NCBI GenBank assembly: GCA_015231665.1
Contig: JADGBD010000121.1
Location: 1 to 6,183 of the forward strand
Direction: 5' to 3'
Origin: Gammaproteobacteria bacterium
GTDB lineage: Bacteria > Pseudomonadota > Gammaproteobacteria > Chromatiales > Chromatiaceae
DNA: 6,183 bases
Shown: positions 6,183-6,183 of the stretch, in pieces
Layout of the letters: every line of letters starts with the position of its first letter
How positions within the stretch are numbered: the stretch's first letter is position 1
The notes under the pieces: model-generated
Database searches by the model: none
What the model saw: the letters and a program-made list of their open reading frames with translations, nothing else
What the model was told of the DNA's origin: nothing
Program-made: the position numbers and the translations under genes

Positions 6183-6183
6183 G

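Overview
This window comes from a GC-rich bacterial genome. The repertoire (dCache/PAS receptors, a PAS-rich histidine kinase, an HD-GYP response regulator and an IS30-type relic) suggests an environmental proteobacterium. I lean towards a betaproteobacterium of the Rhodocyclales type, but that is an impression from sequence style, not a placement. Every gene I can support is on the minus strand; the long plus-strand frames are antisense shadows.

Layout in the direction of transcription (high to low coordinates): (1) 6182-6132, the last 16 codons of an unidentified upstream gene. (2) 6115-5873, a collapsed IS30-family transposase remnant that has lost its catalytic core. (3) 5848-4751, a REC + HD-GYP response regulator, predicted cyclic-di-GMP phosphodiesterase, starting at TTG with a strong ribosome binding site. 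(4) 4751-4593, a 52-codon ORF, unrecognised, joined at both ends to its neighbours. (5) 4596-2149, a membrane receptor with TM-dCache-TM-HAMP-PAS-PAS-PAS and a C-terminal coiled coil but no kinase or other enzymatic output. (6) 2152 to beyond base 1, a soluble histidine kinase with five PAS domains; the window ends one residue after its predicted phospho-accepting histidine.

The four genes from 5848 downward are fused by stop/start overlaps: TGATG (1 nt), ATGA (4 nt), ATGA (4 nt). They almost certainly form one transcript with translational coupling. The simplest model is a multi-input signalling relay. The dCache receptor senses something outside the membrane and carries three PAS domains inside. 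It has no transmitter of its own, so it may pass its state to the co-encoded five-PAS kinase. The kinase would phosphorylate Asp54 of the HD-GYP regulator and so change cyclic-di-GMP turnover. The partner assignments are inferred from gene order and domain content. The small ORF is the most unexpected element: it is either a coupled small protein or the leftover end of an older Cache-type sensor.

No stretch over 300 bases is without a gene. I see no RNA gene, CRISPR array, convincing terminator or convincing promoter.
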